Both the position numbers and the translations under genes were made by a program. A stretch of DNA of 64,000 nucleotides, taken from contig CM077833.1 in the NCBI GenBank assembly GCA_039720395.1, positions 20,149,133 to 20,213,132 on the forward strand. Reading direction: 5' to 3'. This DNA comes from Liquidambar formosana (Eukaryota; Streptophyta; Magnoliopsida; Saxifragales; Altingiaceae). Below are positions 23,921-35,805 of the stretch, one piece after another. A model generated the notes under the pieces. The model was given only the letters and a program-made list of their open reading frames with translations. It was not told where the DNA came from and did no database searches. Positions within the stretch are counted from its first letter, which is position 1, and each line of letters starts with the position of its first letter.

Positions 23921-24690
23921 TTAGGGTTTCTTACCCAGGGTGTGCTTGTTGTTGTGCATCCAAACTTTAAGAACGTGACGCCTCACATTCGTCTCCGTAC
24001 AAAACTGCTGAACCGCAGCCTCGTCGTGCTTCTGAATCCTCCATCCCACCGTCTCCGCGAACGCCAGCATCTTGTCCTTTTGCTCCTGCGTGAATTTCGT
24101 CCTAAACCGCTTCTTGCTCCCACCACTACCTCCGCCACCGCCGCCGCTACTGCTAGGGTTCGACATGTCTTCCTGCTCCTCCCTACTGTGTGCCCCACCA
24201 CCACCACCGGACGTTGCCGGCAGAGCCAACTGCCGGTGATGCCCAATCGGTTGAGTGATGTGGAGGTAGCCAGCTGGAGGCGTACGGTAATAAGGGGAGA
24301 ATTGGGCGGCGTGGGCGTGGTGGTGGTGAGGGAAGCTCCCCTCTCCCTCGATCTCCTTTCGGTGGAAGTTGCGGTGGCAGTTGCACGCGGCGCATTTTAG
24401 CGATTCTAGGGTTCCTTCCTCTCCGGCTGCCAAGAACTCGCCGCACCCGTCGACGGCGTGGCCGCCGAGGCCGACCGCGTGGTTCTTCAAGCACTCCCTG
24501 TACCTGCACGTTACACCCCCACCTCCAATACCGCCGCCGCCTTTCCTCGCCGCAGAAGACGCACCACCCTCGCCAGTTCCGACACCAGCTGTCCCCATTT
24601 TCGGCCTGCCAGAGTTTCCGAGCGATTCGTAACTCGGCGGCACTGGAATACCCATTTCTTCTTCTTGGTCTTCGTGCTCATCAAATTCCA

Positions 24691-24691
<1 letters not shown>
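23921..24691 (-). CDS. Zinc-finger homeodomain transcription factor, ZHD1/ZHD2-like (256 aa, intronless)
   Basis: This is a plant-specific ZF-HD protein: a nuclear DNA-binding factor that dimerises through its zinc finger. Order of parts: an acidic N-terminus ([12 protein letters not shown]) with [12 protein letters not shown] (18-28); a Gly-rich stretch (51-59); the ZF dimerisation domain at about 63-113, with [22 protein letters not shown] and [14 protein letters not shown] supplying the conserved Cys and His residues; a His-rich and PPAGYLH segment (120-160); [11 protein letters not shown]; then the divergent homeodomain from [16 protein letters not shown] (193-208) to KVWMHNNKH (242-250), ending LGKKP. 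The third-helix WMHNNK is the family's usual form. Length, the GYLH and NPSSSGG motifs and the LGKKP end fit ZHD1/ZHD2 (Arabidopsis HB25/HB22), which are also intronless. The start is the only in-frame ATG giving the acidic MEF start. Loss of binding residues is not seen. Confidence 0.94.
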
Positions 24692-24726
<35 letters not shown>

Positions 24727-24735
24727 TCTACGCTT
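24692..24735 (-). promoter_or_regulatory. CT microsatellite in the ZHD 5' leader
   Basis: Immediately upstream of the ZHD start codon (minus strand) lies an interrupted (GA)n tract, seen as (CT)n on the plus strand. It most likely lies in the 5' UTR. Such tracts are GAGA-like in plants and can bind BPC proteins; that role here is inference. Confidence 0.5.
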
Positions 24736-27615
24736 TTTCACCTTCTCCTGCTAATAAGTTAAAGAATACGAAGATCTACATCTCTCGTCACCCAGCAGAT
24801 CTACGACACCTCTCACCGGAAAAATATTGAACCTTGTTTTTATATATATTTGAAAAATAAACAATATAAATGTTTCTATATATATCTATATATATCTATC
24901 TTATGCTGAGCCTGAGAGGAGAAGATAAGAGGAGGAGGAGAGTGTGGCCATCAATTTCCCGGCCTGCAGAAAAGGAGCTGTGTCTTACTTGAAAGGCTTT
25001 GATATACTTTCCATTTCTGAAATGGGAAATTTTAAATAAAAAAAAAAAAATTATGTTTTCTTCTGTCACTGCCCTAAACTATTCCTCTTCTTCCGGTCAT
25101 TAAGGGTTAATCTCACCGGTTGTTGCCGGTTATTAATCACTGTTCCTTCTCTTTCTGCTCTCAGTATTCCTTCTTCCTTTGCGGTAAAAAGTAGGGTGTC
25201 TGGAATTGAATTACTTTTCAGTCTATGGCCAAAACCAAAAAAAAAAAAAAAAAAAAATGAAATAACTTTTCAGTAATAATGTGAATTCAAATAAAATACA
25301 AAAGAAAATTACTAAAACATACTCCAGAGTAGTGCAAAAAGGAAAAGTACTAAAACTATGGATTTCATCCACATATTCTAATATCACATGTATTAGAATA
25401 AGTGTTTAAATGCCTACGTAACTATCATTTATTTGTCCCAATTGATGTTGCCTAGCTTAAAAAAAAATTCATATGTAGGATTGTTCATATTAGTTAGACT
25501 AGTCAGCGATGAGAGTCGAGAAGGGCAATGGTGATGTTTAGAAACATGTTTTACCATTTTAGCGTGGGAAAGGTAAAGGTTTTAAGCACGACTCATCTTA
25601 TAAGACCAATCAAGTTTTCTCAGGTCTTTAACACATGGAAAGTGGACAGTAACCTTACCCATATATACAAGAAATAATCATTTTGAATGTTTAAAAACAT
25701 ATTTGCAAAGAAAAAAAAGATCCCCCTTTATCAATGGATTGGATAAAATTCACTTCTTTGTACTATTTTATGTAATTGATCTATTAAATGGAAGTAATGA
25801 TAGAGATAACTATATTTGGACATTGATCGAAGTGATAAAAATTTGAATGCGTACTCAAACTATTGGGCACATCGCTCACTAAAGAAGAGCTAAACACAAC
25901 AAAGATGCTAAATAACTGCCATGCCATTTGAATGGTCTAGATGTGCACTAAAAATTTTAACCCATTTGAGAGATTTAATCTTACTCTATATGATTTTGTA
26001 TAACCCATATTTTGGTTCTCCTGTTTTTGTTTTTATTTTTGCTTTGGGTGGTTTAATCTTGACCATTTTTCCTCAAAGCTTACCTTAAAAATAAAAATAC
26101 TTTTTTTTTTTTTTATAAAAAAAAAGGGGGGCGCATGAGAGAATAATTAGCTAGGAGTAAAATTGGGGTGCCTTTGCACTAAAAAGAAAAAGAAAAATTG
26201 GGTGCAGTTGGTGCCAAAAAAAGGAGGGAGAGGGAGAGAGAGAGAGAGAGAGAGAGAAGCGGCAGCAGAGGGGATGAATGGGGAGAGAGGGATCGAACTA
26301 CAAAGTTGGGACACGGATTTACATCGGAAAAATTAAATTGTCGGCATTTATGGTAGCTGCTCTACGTGCCTCGAATCTCCGACATGTGCTCTTGTTTTTT
26401 TTTTTCTACCCTCTACATTAATTCATTTTCTTTTCTTTATTAACAAAGGAGTTAACTCCACCCTCGATCATGCATATACACTGAACTCTCCCATGATTGG
26501 CATGATTTTTTTTATTCATTCTAAACTTTTCTATATGAGGTGGCTCCTATTCCTGCCATGCATCTCCTCCTTAAAATAACTTCTTCTTTCTTTTTTTTTT
26601 GGTGTACCTCTTAAATTAATGCATGTACTTGAGCATATAAATTTTAATATATATAAATAAGCCATGTGTGTGCCATAACAACTGTTGATTGGGGACTTGA
26701 ATTAATCCGTGAGATTAGTCTCATCATGAAGGAATGAGGATATATAGCCTGCCATGTCAAGGCAAGAAAAAAGAAAGGTGTTAATTGGATGAAATTCTAT
26801 GGATGGAATAGCTAGCTTAAGAGGGAACCCTCTTATGCAACACTTCTCCTCCAAGTTAAGTTTTGGAAAAGATCCAATATGGTCCCTCTAGCTTGTAGCT
26901 TGAAATTAAAGGTTTTAAATTCTCTCAATTAGGAGGGTATTTTTTTTTGACTTGAATGAGGAAATTGGTGAACCGAAATTCCCCTTGTGGGATTAAACTA
27001 CCGACACATTGAAAATAAATAACAAACATTTTCTAATTTCCATGTGCATAAATTATTAAGCTTTCATGGTGTAGAGGTTTGACGGCAAATTTTTCATTCT
27101 TTGCATCACATCACATCCTTTTTAACCTCCCCACCCCCCTCTTTTTTTTTTTATTTATAATTCATTTCGATCATTTCTTGGTATGACATGATTACAAGGA
27201 TATAGTCAGCAAAAGTTAGGGGTTAGAGGACGCATATAGGCCTCACCAATTGCATTAGAGACGCATGCAATATAAAGTATTACACATTACATAAACAATA
27301 TAAAGAACATTGATTGATTTTTTTTTTTTTCCTTTGTTTTTCCCTTTTTCAAATAAACATTGAATTAGTGATGTCATTTTTTTTTTTTTTTTGGCGGAAC
27401 AAGATTGACTGTTTGAGCAATGTGATAATGAACCAATAGAGAAATCTATAATAAGGGTGTCAAATTGAATTGTCCTACAATCAGATTTTGGGCACCCGCA
27501 TTGGCTCTCAATTATTCTGATCCAACGCTTTGTCAGCATAAAAAATAAAAAATAAATAAAATTAAAAAAAAAAGGAGCAAACATTTTAATTAACCATAGA
27601 TCCTTATACAAACAG
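24736..27615. other. Upstream region of ZHD and gene-free stretch
   Basis: AT-rich, with A tracts near 25038 and 25236, a (GA)n run at 26231-26256 and mononucleotide T runs near 26101, 27142, 27321 and 27378. The 118-codon minus-strand frame at 27255-27611 is Lys/Phe low complexity. No gene is supported. Confidence 0.5.
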
Positions 27616-27690
27616 CATGATAGCTTAGTAGCATTTGCCCCACTTGCTAAAATATTGATATGTATTTGTTGATATTTAAGAGGGTTAATA
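27616..27690 (+). repeat. tRNA-derived SINE, internally deleted copy
   Basis: This reads CATGATAGCTTAGTAGCATT, then CCCCACTTGCTAAAA, then TATTGATATGTATTTGTTGA. These match the 5' half (GGCATGATAGTCTAGTAAC) and the TTTGTTGAT block of the family copy at 46014-46178, with the segment between them missing. Confidence 0.45.
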
Positions 27691-28419
27691 GTAATGGTAG
27701 GTTTCTATAGATTGTAAAAGAGGAAAGAAAGTAGCAAACCTGTTCATTAATTTCCTAATACAAACAGTAACGTCAGTAGAATTAATGCTTTATTGGAGTC
27801 AATGTGGGGGTAAGTCCACAATTAATTGCTCTATCTGTCTGCAATTTCCTTTAGCTGTGTCTTAGGCCAGTATGCAAGAATCACTTGGTGTTATGAGAAA
27901 AGTTGTACTCGTATTAGTTTCAACAATCCTAATAATGAGAGAATAAATTTGGTCAATGAAAATACATGGCTCTCGTACCATGGGAAATTGTTAGCCTGTC
28001 CTGGGAACAGTTCTCACACTGCTCTTGCTTTGCGTATTAATTGCTAAAACTTCCAACACTACTTAATTTCTTCTTGACTGCAGGAGTATTAAATGATAAC
28101 TAAAAACCACATGCTGTGGGCCACCTAAATTATCAATAATTTTTACGTCGACTCGGTGATAGTTGAAGGTCCCTCGCCGGAAGCCGGGACCCTAATTAGT
28201 CCACCACCGAAGAAAATTAATTTAATATAGACTTAAATGCACCGATATAAACACGTGACGTGATTATGACACGACATAGACACTCTAATATAATTATTTC
28301 TAAAAATATTAAAACATGACACAGTGAGTATACGATAATAAATAAATATTTATAACTATTTATGTAATTTTAAATTTTAAACTATATATATATATTACGC
28401 CCCATCATAAGAGGTAAGG

Positions 28420-28600
28420 CATCTCGGTCCTAGGGTGGCTAATTTGAGTGGAGGTGAAAGATCTCGAATTCGAATCCTAACACCTTGGAAAAAATGTCCG
28501 GGCCAACAGTTTTCACACTTTTACCGCGCCAGTGATTAGTCCCTTAATTGAAAGCTTTGGGGATACACTGGGTTTCGATAAAAAAAAGAAAAGAAATGTT
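28420..28600 (+). repeat. Possible second SINE family, tRNA-derived
   Basis: A box-A-like TGGCTAATTTGAGTGG (about 28437-28452) and a box-B-like AATTCGAATCC (28467-28477) are spaced as in tRNA-derived SINEs. An A-rich tail with G interruptions follows (about 28580-28596). The sequence differs from the other SINE family in the window. No target duplication was found. Confidence 0.4.
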
Positions 28601-28719
28601 TATGATAAGGAATTTTTTAGCTTTTGCAAAAGCACCCATCAATTGTTTATAATAACTAAAATTATCCTTTTTAAAACAATTTAAATTGCTATTTTTTATC
28701 CATCCATGTCCTTGCCGTA

Positions 28720-28870
28720 TCTGAAGTTAATCTATTTTTTTCATTTAATGGACATGTACGGGAAGTATGTACGGGAAGTGTCTGACACATGTCGGGGGCA
28801 TGTCCGTGTCAAACACAGCCATGGCACTTTCCTATGCGTGTCCGTGCGTCCTAAATGTGGCCTGAATTGT
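28720..28870. repeat. Degenerate CGTGTC-rich repeat
   Basis: A cluster of related words (GTGTCTGACACATGTCGGGG, ATGTCCGTGTC, GTCCGTGCGTCC) forms a degenerate repeat of a type I associate with dispersed plant repeats. It is bordered by the SINE-related tail at 28871. It has no coding capacity. Confidence 0.35.
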
Positions 28871-28982
28871 TTGTTTTTTTGTTTTTTTTGTTTTTGTTTT
28901 TGTTTTTTTTTAATTTTTACAATTGATAGAATTTATTCTTATTCTTATACTTCATAATATCAACAAATGGGTATTAGATTTT
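28871..28982 (-). repeat. SINE 3' end fragment
   Basis: The minus strand reads ATCTAATACCCATTTGTTGA, then AATAAATTCTATCAATTGTA and a long A-rich tail with C interruptions. This is the 3' portion of the SINE family at 17781-17934; the 5' half is absent. Confidence 0.5.
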
Positions 28983-29539
28983 GGCCTGAATTTGAAAACC
29001 TATTTTAACGTACGTGTTAGTGTAATTAATGGGTTAAATAAAGTCTTGTACAAATCTTTTATTGCTTCTGCACGCTGAGAATCTTTTGCCAATCAACTTA
29101 AATAAATCACAATGCATAACGAGGCGGGAACAGGTTATACTCATTGTAAAAATTTTACTACTGCATATAATATATATATATATATATATTATTAAATTCA
29201 TATTTCGGCCAACTTGAATTTGAAATTTCTATCTTGCTTGTCAAATTTTTCATTTATTGGATATTAGTGAACCTTATATTTCTTTTTGTTATAAGTAAAA
29301 TTACAACTTAATATCCGATAAATGGAATAGCTCTTAATGTCCAATTAATTCAATATGTGGTGAACATAGCAAAATATTAGACATATATCTATATTTATAT
29401 CTATATCTATACTACTTATAAAAAGATGAATGTAAGAAAAACTTTTGATTGACTAATATACCCTTATTTTAATTTTTAAATACACAACTACGCACCCTTC
29501 TGCATATATAGGAAATATAGTGATTCTAAAACACGTACC

Positions 29540-29745
29540 TCAATATATAAAACACAAATAAGAATTAAAAAAAAACAGAAACTATAATTCCTATATAATA
29601 AATAGAAATATATAAGAATATGAAAACTATAATTCTAAAATACATACCTTAATATATTCTAAAACACATACCTTAATATAAAAAACATAAATAGGAATTC
29701 AAAGGAAACAGAAACTATAATTCCTATATAATAAATAAACAGCCG
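29540..29745. repeat. Short direct repeat, about 60-70 bp, two copies
   Basis: The words AACAGAAACTATAATTCC and TATATAATAAATA occur at about 29573-29604 and again at about 29707-29738, each preceded by AAACACAAATA or AAAACATAAATAGGAATT. An ACACATACCTTAATATA word is also repeated between them. It looks like local duplication. Confidence 0.55.
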
Positions 29746-29834
29746 GATTGTAAATTCCATTTTCTCCATCAAGAGTAGCTGTGACTTCTCCCTTCTCTGG
29801 TTAACGGCAACTTCTCCATTCTCTGGTAAGTTTT

Positions 29835-29888
29835 GCTCTGCAAATTATAATATATATATATATATATGGTACTATTAGAGAATTGCAA

Positions 29889-29948
<60 letters not shown>

Positions 29949-30029
29949 TACTATGGTACTATTAAAGAATTGCAAATTATAATATATATATATATATATG
30001 CTACTATTAGAGAACTGTTAGAGAACTGC

Positions 30030-30066
<37 letters not shown>

Positions 30067-30075
30067 TACTGTTAG
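29835..30075. repeat. Compound satellite: AT runs separated by a conserved core
   Basis: Runs of (AT)n are separated by near-identical copies of GGTACTATTAGAGAATTGCA (29868-29887, with variants near 29946-29977, 29999-30030 and 30064-30080), giving about four units. AT length varies from unit to unit, as expected for unequal exchange or slippage. It may extrude cruciforms. It has no coding capacity. Confidence 0.75.
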
Positions 30076-32467
30076 AGAATAAGTTTGATTTTTGATGAAT
30101 TTATAAGTTAGATAGATGAATTTGTAATCATAATAGGTACTGTAATTAAAGAAAGAAAAATCATTCGAAACAAAATACCCATAGTTCTGAGAAACCGTTT
30201 AGACTCATTAAACCGAGGAACAAAATACAATATATATCTCAAGAGTTTCAACCGAAACCCAAAAAGGATGTATGAAACCGAAAAATGATGTACTCTGAAT
30301 ACATGAAGAACCTCTCAAAATCAATTTTCCCTTGCACGCATATCTAAACAAAAATACATAGATTAGTGAAAAAAAATAGAAACTAATATTATTTAAAAAT
30401 ATTCACGTGCAATATACGTGTGCTATATTTAGTACATACAAATATATAAGAGTAGTGTAAAAAATGATAATAATAATATTAAAAAAATTACATGAGGTGG
30501 AAGCTAGTTGGTCCTTCCCATACAATTAATGGGTAGTAATATGGGTTACAGGGCTGCCTTGAAGGTAAGCTGGGGATAAAGGAGTTAACATGAGTCAAAA
30601 CAAAAAATAGGAACTGAAATTTGAGGCCCAAGGCAGCCAAATCAAAGCATCTCAATTTGCAGATCATGAGTGAAGGAAAAGCATGAGGTATACTCCCATA
30701 ATGCATAAAGTCACATTGCCTTGCTTGCTAACAAAGTGTCATTGCTTACACAGTTCTGACTTACTGTTTTCCACAGTCCTGTAAAGATCGAATAATATAA
30801 ACCAGGTTGCAGTAAGGCGTGGATATATCAATCGTACCTGAATTAAAGGGAGCTCGATCGTGGGTGCAGTGTAAGTGGAGCCGTGGGTGCAGTTTGTTTT
30901 GGAAGAGTAGCGATAAAAATTGCCGACTCGTAGAGAGTAGAGTAGAAATTGAAGTAGTAGCTAGCTAGGAGGTTACAAACCTTGGGACTTGGTGACAACA
31001 ACAGTCCAAACAACATTAATAATTGAAGGCTCCAAGCTGATACGATGTGGTGCTGCCCCTTCTCCTCCTCCTCCTCTCCTCCTCCTCCTCCTCCTCATAC
31101 ATACGTACATATGTATATATAAATCACAGATTCACATATCAATCACACACACCCCCACGGGGTCCCAGTGTCATGTGAGTCTCCCCACAAGCGGGGATGT
31201 CTAGCGCGACGCCGTACATCTGTCACCCTCATGTCAGCTGGCAGGGAACAGCTTCTACAAAATACTGTGCATATATCGTGTGTATATATATATATATATA
31301 CACACACATTGAGAGAGAGAGAGAGATGTGATGGTGATGATGCAATTGTAGAAATCACCTGTCCAACTACTCCCTACTTAACTCTGCGTCCGTTCCGTTG
31401 AGGGTTTTACGTTTTAGCCGTTTTCCCATAACGGTTGTGAAAGTGTGAGTTTAGGGGGGAGTGTGAGTGTAGGGGGGAGAGAGAGAGAGAGAGAGAGAGA
31501 ATTGGGGGGTAAAAGGAGACAAGGATGGTGACAAGACGAGGAAAAGGAGGGAAGAGGGGTGTGGGTCTCTCTGACCCTCATTTTCTATTTCAATGCTTTT
31601 GGCAGCCTTTTTATTTTCCTCTCAGAGGCAATCTTTGCATCTCTTCCTCTCTCCTCCCACCGCTTTGCTGTCACTACTGTGGGGTCCTCCCCCTTCCCTC
31701 CCCATCAGAGCCATTCCCACGATTTTCTTACCCCCCCCCCCCCTCCCTTCTCTTCCCTAGAGAAAAACTTTACCAATCTTAACAAGTCAATAATAATATA
31801 TAAAAATTTAAGTCAATAAAAAACAGGAGTATTAATGAAGTCAAATGTTTTGTAAATTTGTAATACAAGGATACCTCAATAAAATTTCATCCGCTACCCT
31901 TCCCCCCTCTTTTATTTTATTTTTTATTTTTTTAATTTTTATCCTAACTAATCCTTTAAATACATGCAATCCAATTTGTTTACCCACCCATTCAGGTTTA
32001 CACATGTATTTTTATTATATTTTTATTAATTTATGATATTACATATGTATAATGATATCCTATATAACTTCTACACACAAGTTTTTCATCTTTATCTCCG
32101 TTGCTTAAGAGGCCCACGTTGTGGTGCTACATGACCATATCACACCGATAAATATAAAAATGGTAGGGCATATGCATAGTAATAAATGAAGTGTACCAAA
32201 ATTTGACCATTTGACCACACTTCAACTTATATGTTCTCTATTTACCTTAAATTTCCGTATGTACATCCCTTTTATTATACTTGTAATGCCACATTAATGT
32301 GATGACTTGGTGTCACTCATGTTACACAAATGTTTTCACCACTTAGGGGACGTACACGGGATTGAGTTTAGGTTTTCTAATTGATGCTTTGCCTTTGTCA
32401 GCATCAAAATTAAGACTAATACTCATTCACTACCCTTTCATATCACTATAATTGACTGCTATTTTGG

Positions 32468-32685
32468 GGACTTGGATTCAGTGCTGAGTCAGCACGGTGC
32501 CGAACTTATCTCGGCCGTCCATCTCGGTTTGGATGGTTGAAATTGAAAGATGAAAAAGTTATTTTATAAGGGTATTTTGGTAATTTTATCATCTTTCAAT
32601 CTCAGTCGTCCAAAACCGAGATGGATGGCCGAGATGAGCTCGGCACCATACTGAGTTTTGCAAACTCAGCACTGGATCCTCTCCC
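32468..32685. mobile_element. Mutator-type foldback MITE with perfect 9-bp target duplication
   Basis: The element is 218 bp, flanked by CTATTTTGG (32459-32467 and 32686-32694). The left end GGACTTGGATTCAGTGCTGA folds back on the right end CTCAGCACTGGATCC. Inner arms also pair: CATCTCGGTTTGGATGG against CCAAAACCGAGATGGATGG, and GATTGAAAGATG-type words on both sides of the loop. It is the same family as 51679-51910 and, in structure, the nested elements of the 2.5-kb duplication. Confidence 0.9.
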
Positions 32686-32694
32686 CTATTTTGG

Positions 32695-35600
32695 TTTCGT
32701 TTTGGGTAGGCTAATAGTCTACTGCTAATTCTACCTTTTGGATTTAGTGCATGCATGTGAACCACCCCATTGTCATTGACCTTTTAATTAGAAGTGTTTT
32801 TTGATCTTTCCATCTTTTTATTACATTGATTTAGGAACGTACTATACACGTGAAATTTGATTCTAATATGGTGAGAGATAATTGGGGTAGCGGTGGTGAT
32901 TGATTTCAACCGGTAGCTAGCGGGCCATTCTCTTACATACATGACAATTTAGGTTTATAATTATGTTTTTCATAAGATGGGGACCAAATGGCAACACCGA
33001 GCCCTTGGCTGACTTACAGTTTCTCTTATGAGTAGGAGGTTAGGGTTTCAAAACTTAGTCCTCCTATAATAACAAAAAAAAAAAATGTTATGTCAATTAG
33101 GTGGGTGTGAATTCTTCTATCTAGAACTATAAACTGATTCTATTGTGCTCGTAAGATAAACTTAAATCTTATTTTTGAACTAAATAGTTCATCGAGCCGA
33201 ACTTGAGAGAGTATTATTGAGTTCAATAAACTCATGAATACTTTAAATAATCAAACTATTTGATATCAATTCGATAAAAGACTTACTCAAACTCTTGTAA
33301 GATAAGGGAGTTAAGATCAAACCTTATTTTTGAACTCGTTAATTTATCGACCCAAGTCTAAGCACCTCATCTCAACTCATTTATAGCATTATAGCATCAC
33401 TTCCGTCCTTTCACCAAACTAAAATAATAAATAAATATATAAAAATGGCTGCACAAAGGAGCTACCAGTTCTCACTATGCTTGATATAAGTCCAAGTCTT
33501 AATTCTATAATTGCGTGCCATAAGTTTGATTTAAACTTAAAAGAAGTTTAGGCTAATGCAAAAATTTAATAAATCTGTGTTCTTTTTCCCTCAGAGGTGG
33601 AGGGATATATTGATCCGAATCACCACATCCGGCAGAGGTGGAGGGGTTTTTGGGTTGAATTTAAGAGAGGGGTTCAGTGTTATGTTTAAAAAGACAAATG
33701 GAAAGAAAATACTATGGACCATTAATCTAAAATAGAACATTTTAAGAGTATAAATAAATAAAAAAAACAACATTATAATGACCCTGCTGGGTGGGACTTG
33801 AGTTTATTTGGCTGATCCAATCAACAAGTGTGGTTGAGAGAGAACCACATATGAGACTTAGGATTTGATGCTATACATAGTACGGTATGTGCTGTGTATA
33901 TCCAAGGGTTGACGTGTACCTAATTGGGTTGTGTACAGTTATGTTCACTATACACAATTCGGCTAACAACACACCAATTCTTAGTTAGGGTATCTCACAC
34001 AGGCCGTTAGGGGAATAGTTTTGGTCAAAATCTCAGCGAAAGTAAAATCTAGGATACCCCTAATAGTTAATAAAATAAAATAAAAAAAAAGAAAAAAAAG
34101 ATATGAGTGCACATCACCATACTGTGCATAGCACCAAATCCGAGCCCAATGCATTAATGGGTTAACATAGGTGTACAGGTGTGTTCCTTTGTCTCAATTG
34201 TGTGCTTGATATATCAATGCTTTAGTTTGCTTTATATTTACGCCAATGATGTCTGTGTGGATTTTTCGAGGGAATTAGTTTATGTAATAATTGTGGAAAA
34301 TTAGAGTATGTGATGTGTGAGTGATGCAAGAAAGCCAGAACACATCACGTGGGTGTAAGGTTGTTAGGCAAAGTTAATGTGCCCCTTGTTGCTACCCATG
34401 GCCATTTTTAGAGGAGGTGACGACTCTGGATATCTCTATAAGCCCATTCAATGCTTCCTTCATTTGGGGTGACCTGTTGCAATGCCGCCATGCCATTGAA
34501 CATTTTTGACATCTTGGGTTTGATTTTTAACTCTCTCTCTCTTGGGGTAAGTCATAATTTTTCACAAGTAAGTTTATTTTGAGTATTAACCGACGCAAAG
34601 TAAACAGTAATTTTATCCGGGTCTAAATATCCCAACAGTTCCGATAAATTCTACTTACCTCAAACCAAAACAAAACCCTACCCCCTAAAAAATAAATAAA
34701 ATATTGCTGGATGGCCCATATATACAGACCATCTATTATTTTCCAAAAAGAAGAAAAAAGAGCACCAGTTGGGATGCTGAAAGGCAAGCCGGCATGACCA
34801 TTTTCAGAGACTCTTGCCAATCATGGGCCCTACTTGGCAGATCAAATATTTCCGACATCCATTTGGGCCCTTCCCAAGTCTGAGTTTGTGACATTTCCCA
34901 TCATCTCCCAAGTGTCGCAGGGTCCAGCCATTTTATGGAACTGGGCCAGGATTCTCCTTTTACGAGAAACTGTTTGAAAAAATGAAATCCACATGATGAC
35001 TCACATTCACTGCTCTCCTCCTTACAATCAATCTTCCACCCCTTGGCGTCCCCCCGGGGGGCATAGCCCCATAGAATGAATGCCCTTGCTTCTCACAAGC
35101 GAACCGAACGTGCAGGAGAAAGGGGCAGAATTTTTTCTTCCAATGCTACCCATGAACAATTAAACTCCAGGGAAACTCAAACTAGCTTGTAAGGTATATT
35201 CCATTCCTAAACTTCTAACCCTGAACTATCACATCCCAGATAATTTCATAGTGTCAACATTCCTAGGAAGATTTTAAAAATCCACCGTGCTGTAAGAGAT
35301 GTCCACAGCAACCTACTCAGAATCTGGTGGCATTTCTCTGGCCCCCATAAGATTATGTTTTAAAGTTGAAAAGAGGAAAAAGAAAAGGTTTTTCAAAAGA
35401 AAATCAATTATCCCATGTTTTCAGATGAATGGGAAATGATATGATAAGGGCCGAAATGCCTCGATGACAAAAAAGCTTTTCAAAAGAAATTATGAAAAGA
35501 AGGAAAAGGAGAAAGAAGATGATGGAACAACACTTATTTACTTGCATAAAGAGATAATGAACTTACAAATGTCATTTAATAACAAATATTAAATCAACCA

Positions 35601-35805
35601 TTACCTATTGTCATTCAAGATATATCACAATAGAAGACACTCACAATCACCAAGTATCACAATGATTCCACAAACTATAGCAGCATACAACACATTCTGT
35701 CTTCAGATACTCCATGTTCCGCAGAGGATCTTTCATCTACATCAAATTGTTGGCAACATGATGCACCCCGTCTATGACATGGTGGAAAGTTTGGCCCTAT
35801 GCACA
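32695..35805. other. Gene-free intergenic stretch downstream of the GEM-like gene
   Basis: AT-rich, with a repeated phrase CTTATTTTTGAACT at about 33169 and 33324 that hints at an old MITE. An isolated palindrome CCCCCCGGGGGG occurs near 35050. Frames of 60-65 codons lack domains. The last few hundred bases may include the 3' UTR of the GEM-like gene. Confidence 0.5.

Larger units (their letters stand above)
28983..32458. other. Gene-free intergenic stretch (surrounding the satellites)
   Basis: Besides the repeats listed separately, this holds (AT)n runs at 29168-29189 and 31285-31300, CTC repeats near 31056-31095, and GA runs at 31313-31326 and 31481-31501. A CT-rich and C-homopolymer patch at about 31640-31745 gives Ser/Pro-rich frames that are not convincing. 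No gene is supported. Confidence 0.5.

Noticed and set aside
23882..24400. 172-codon plus-strand frame across the ZHD gene
   Set aside because: Antisense shadow of the ZHD coding sequence with no domain.
28160..28200. GC-rich hairpin (GGTCCC...GGGACC) as a tRNA or riboswitch
   Set aside because: Too short, with no cloverleaf or box spacing; no known plant RNA matches.
31525..31819. Overlapping Ser/Pro-rich frames
   Set aside because: Pyrimidine-rich low-complexity sequence with a C homopolymer; no domain.
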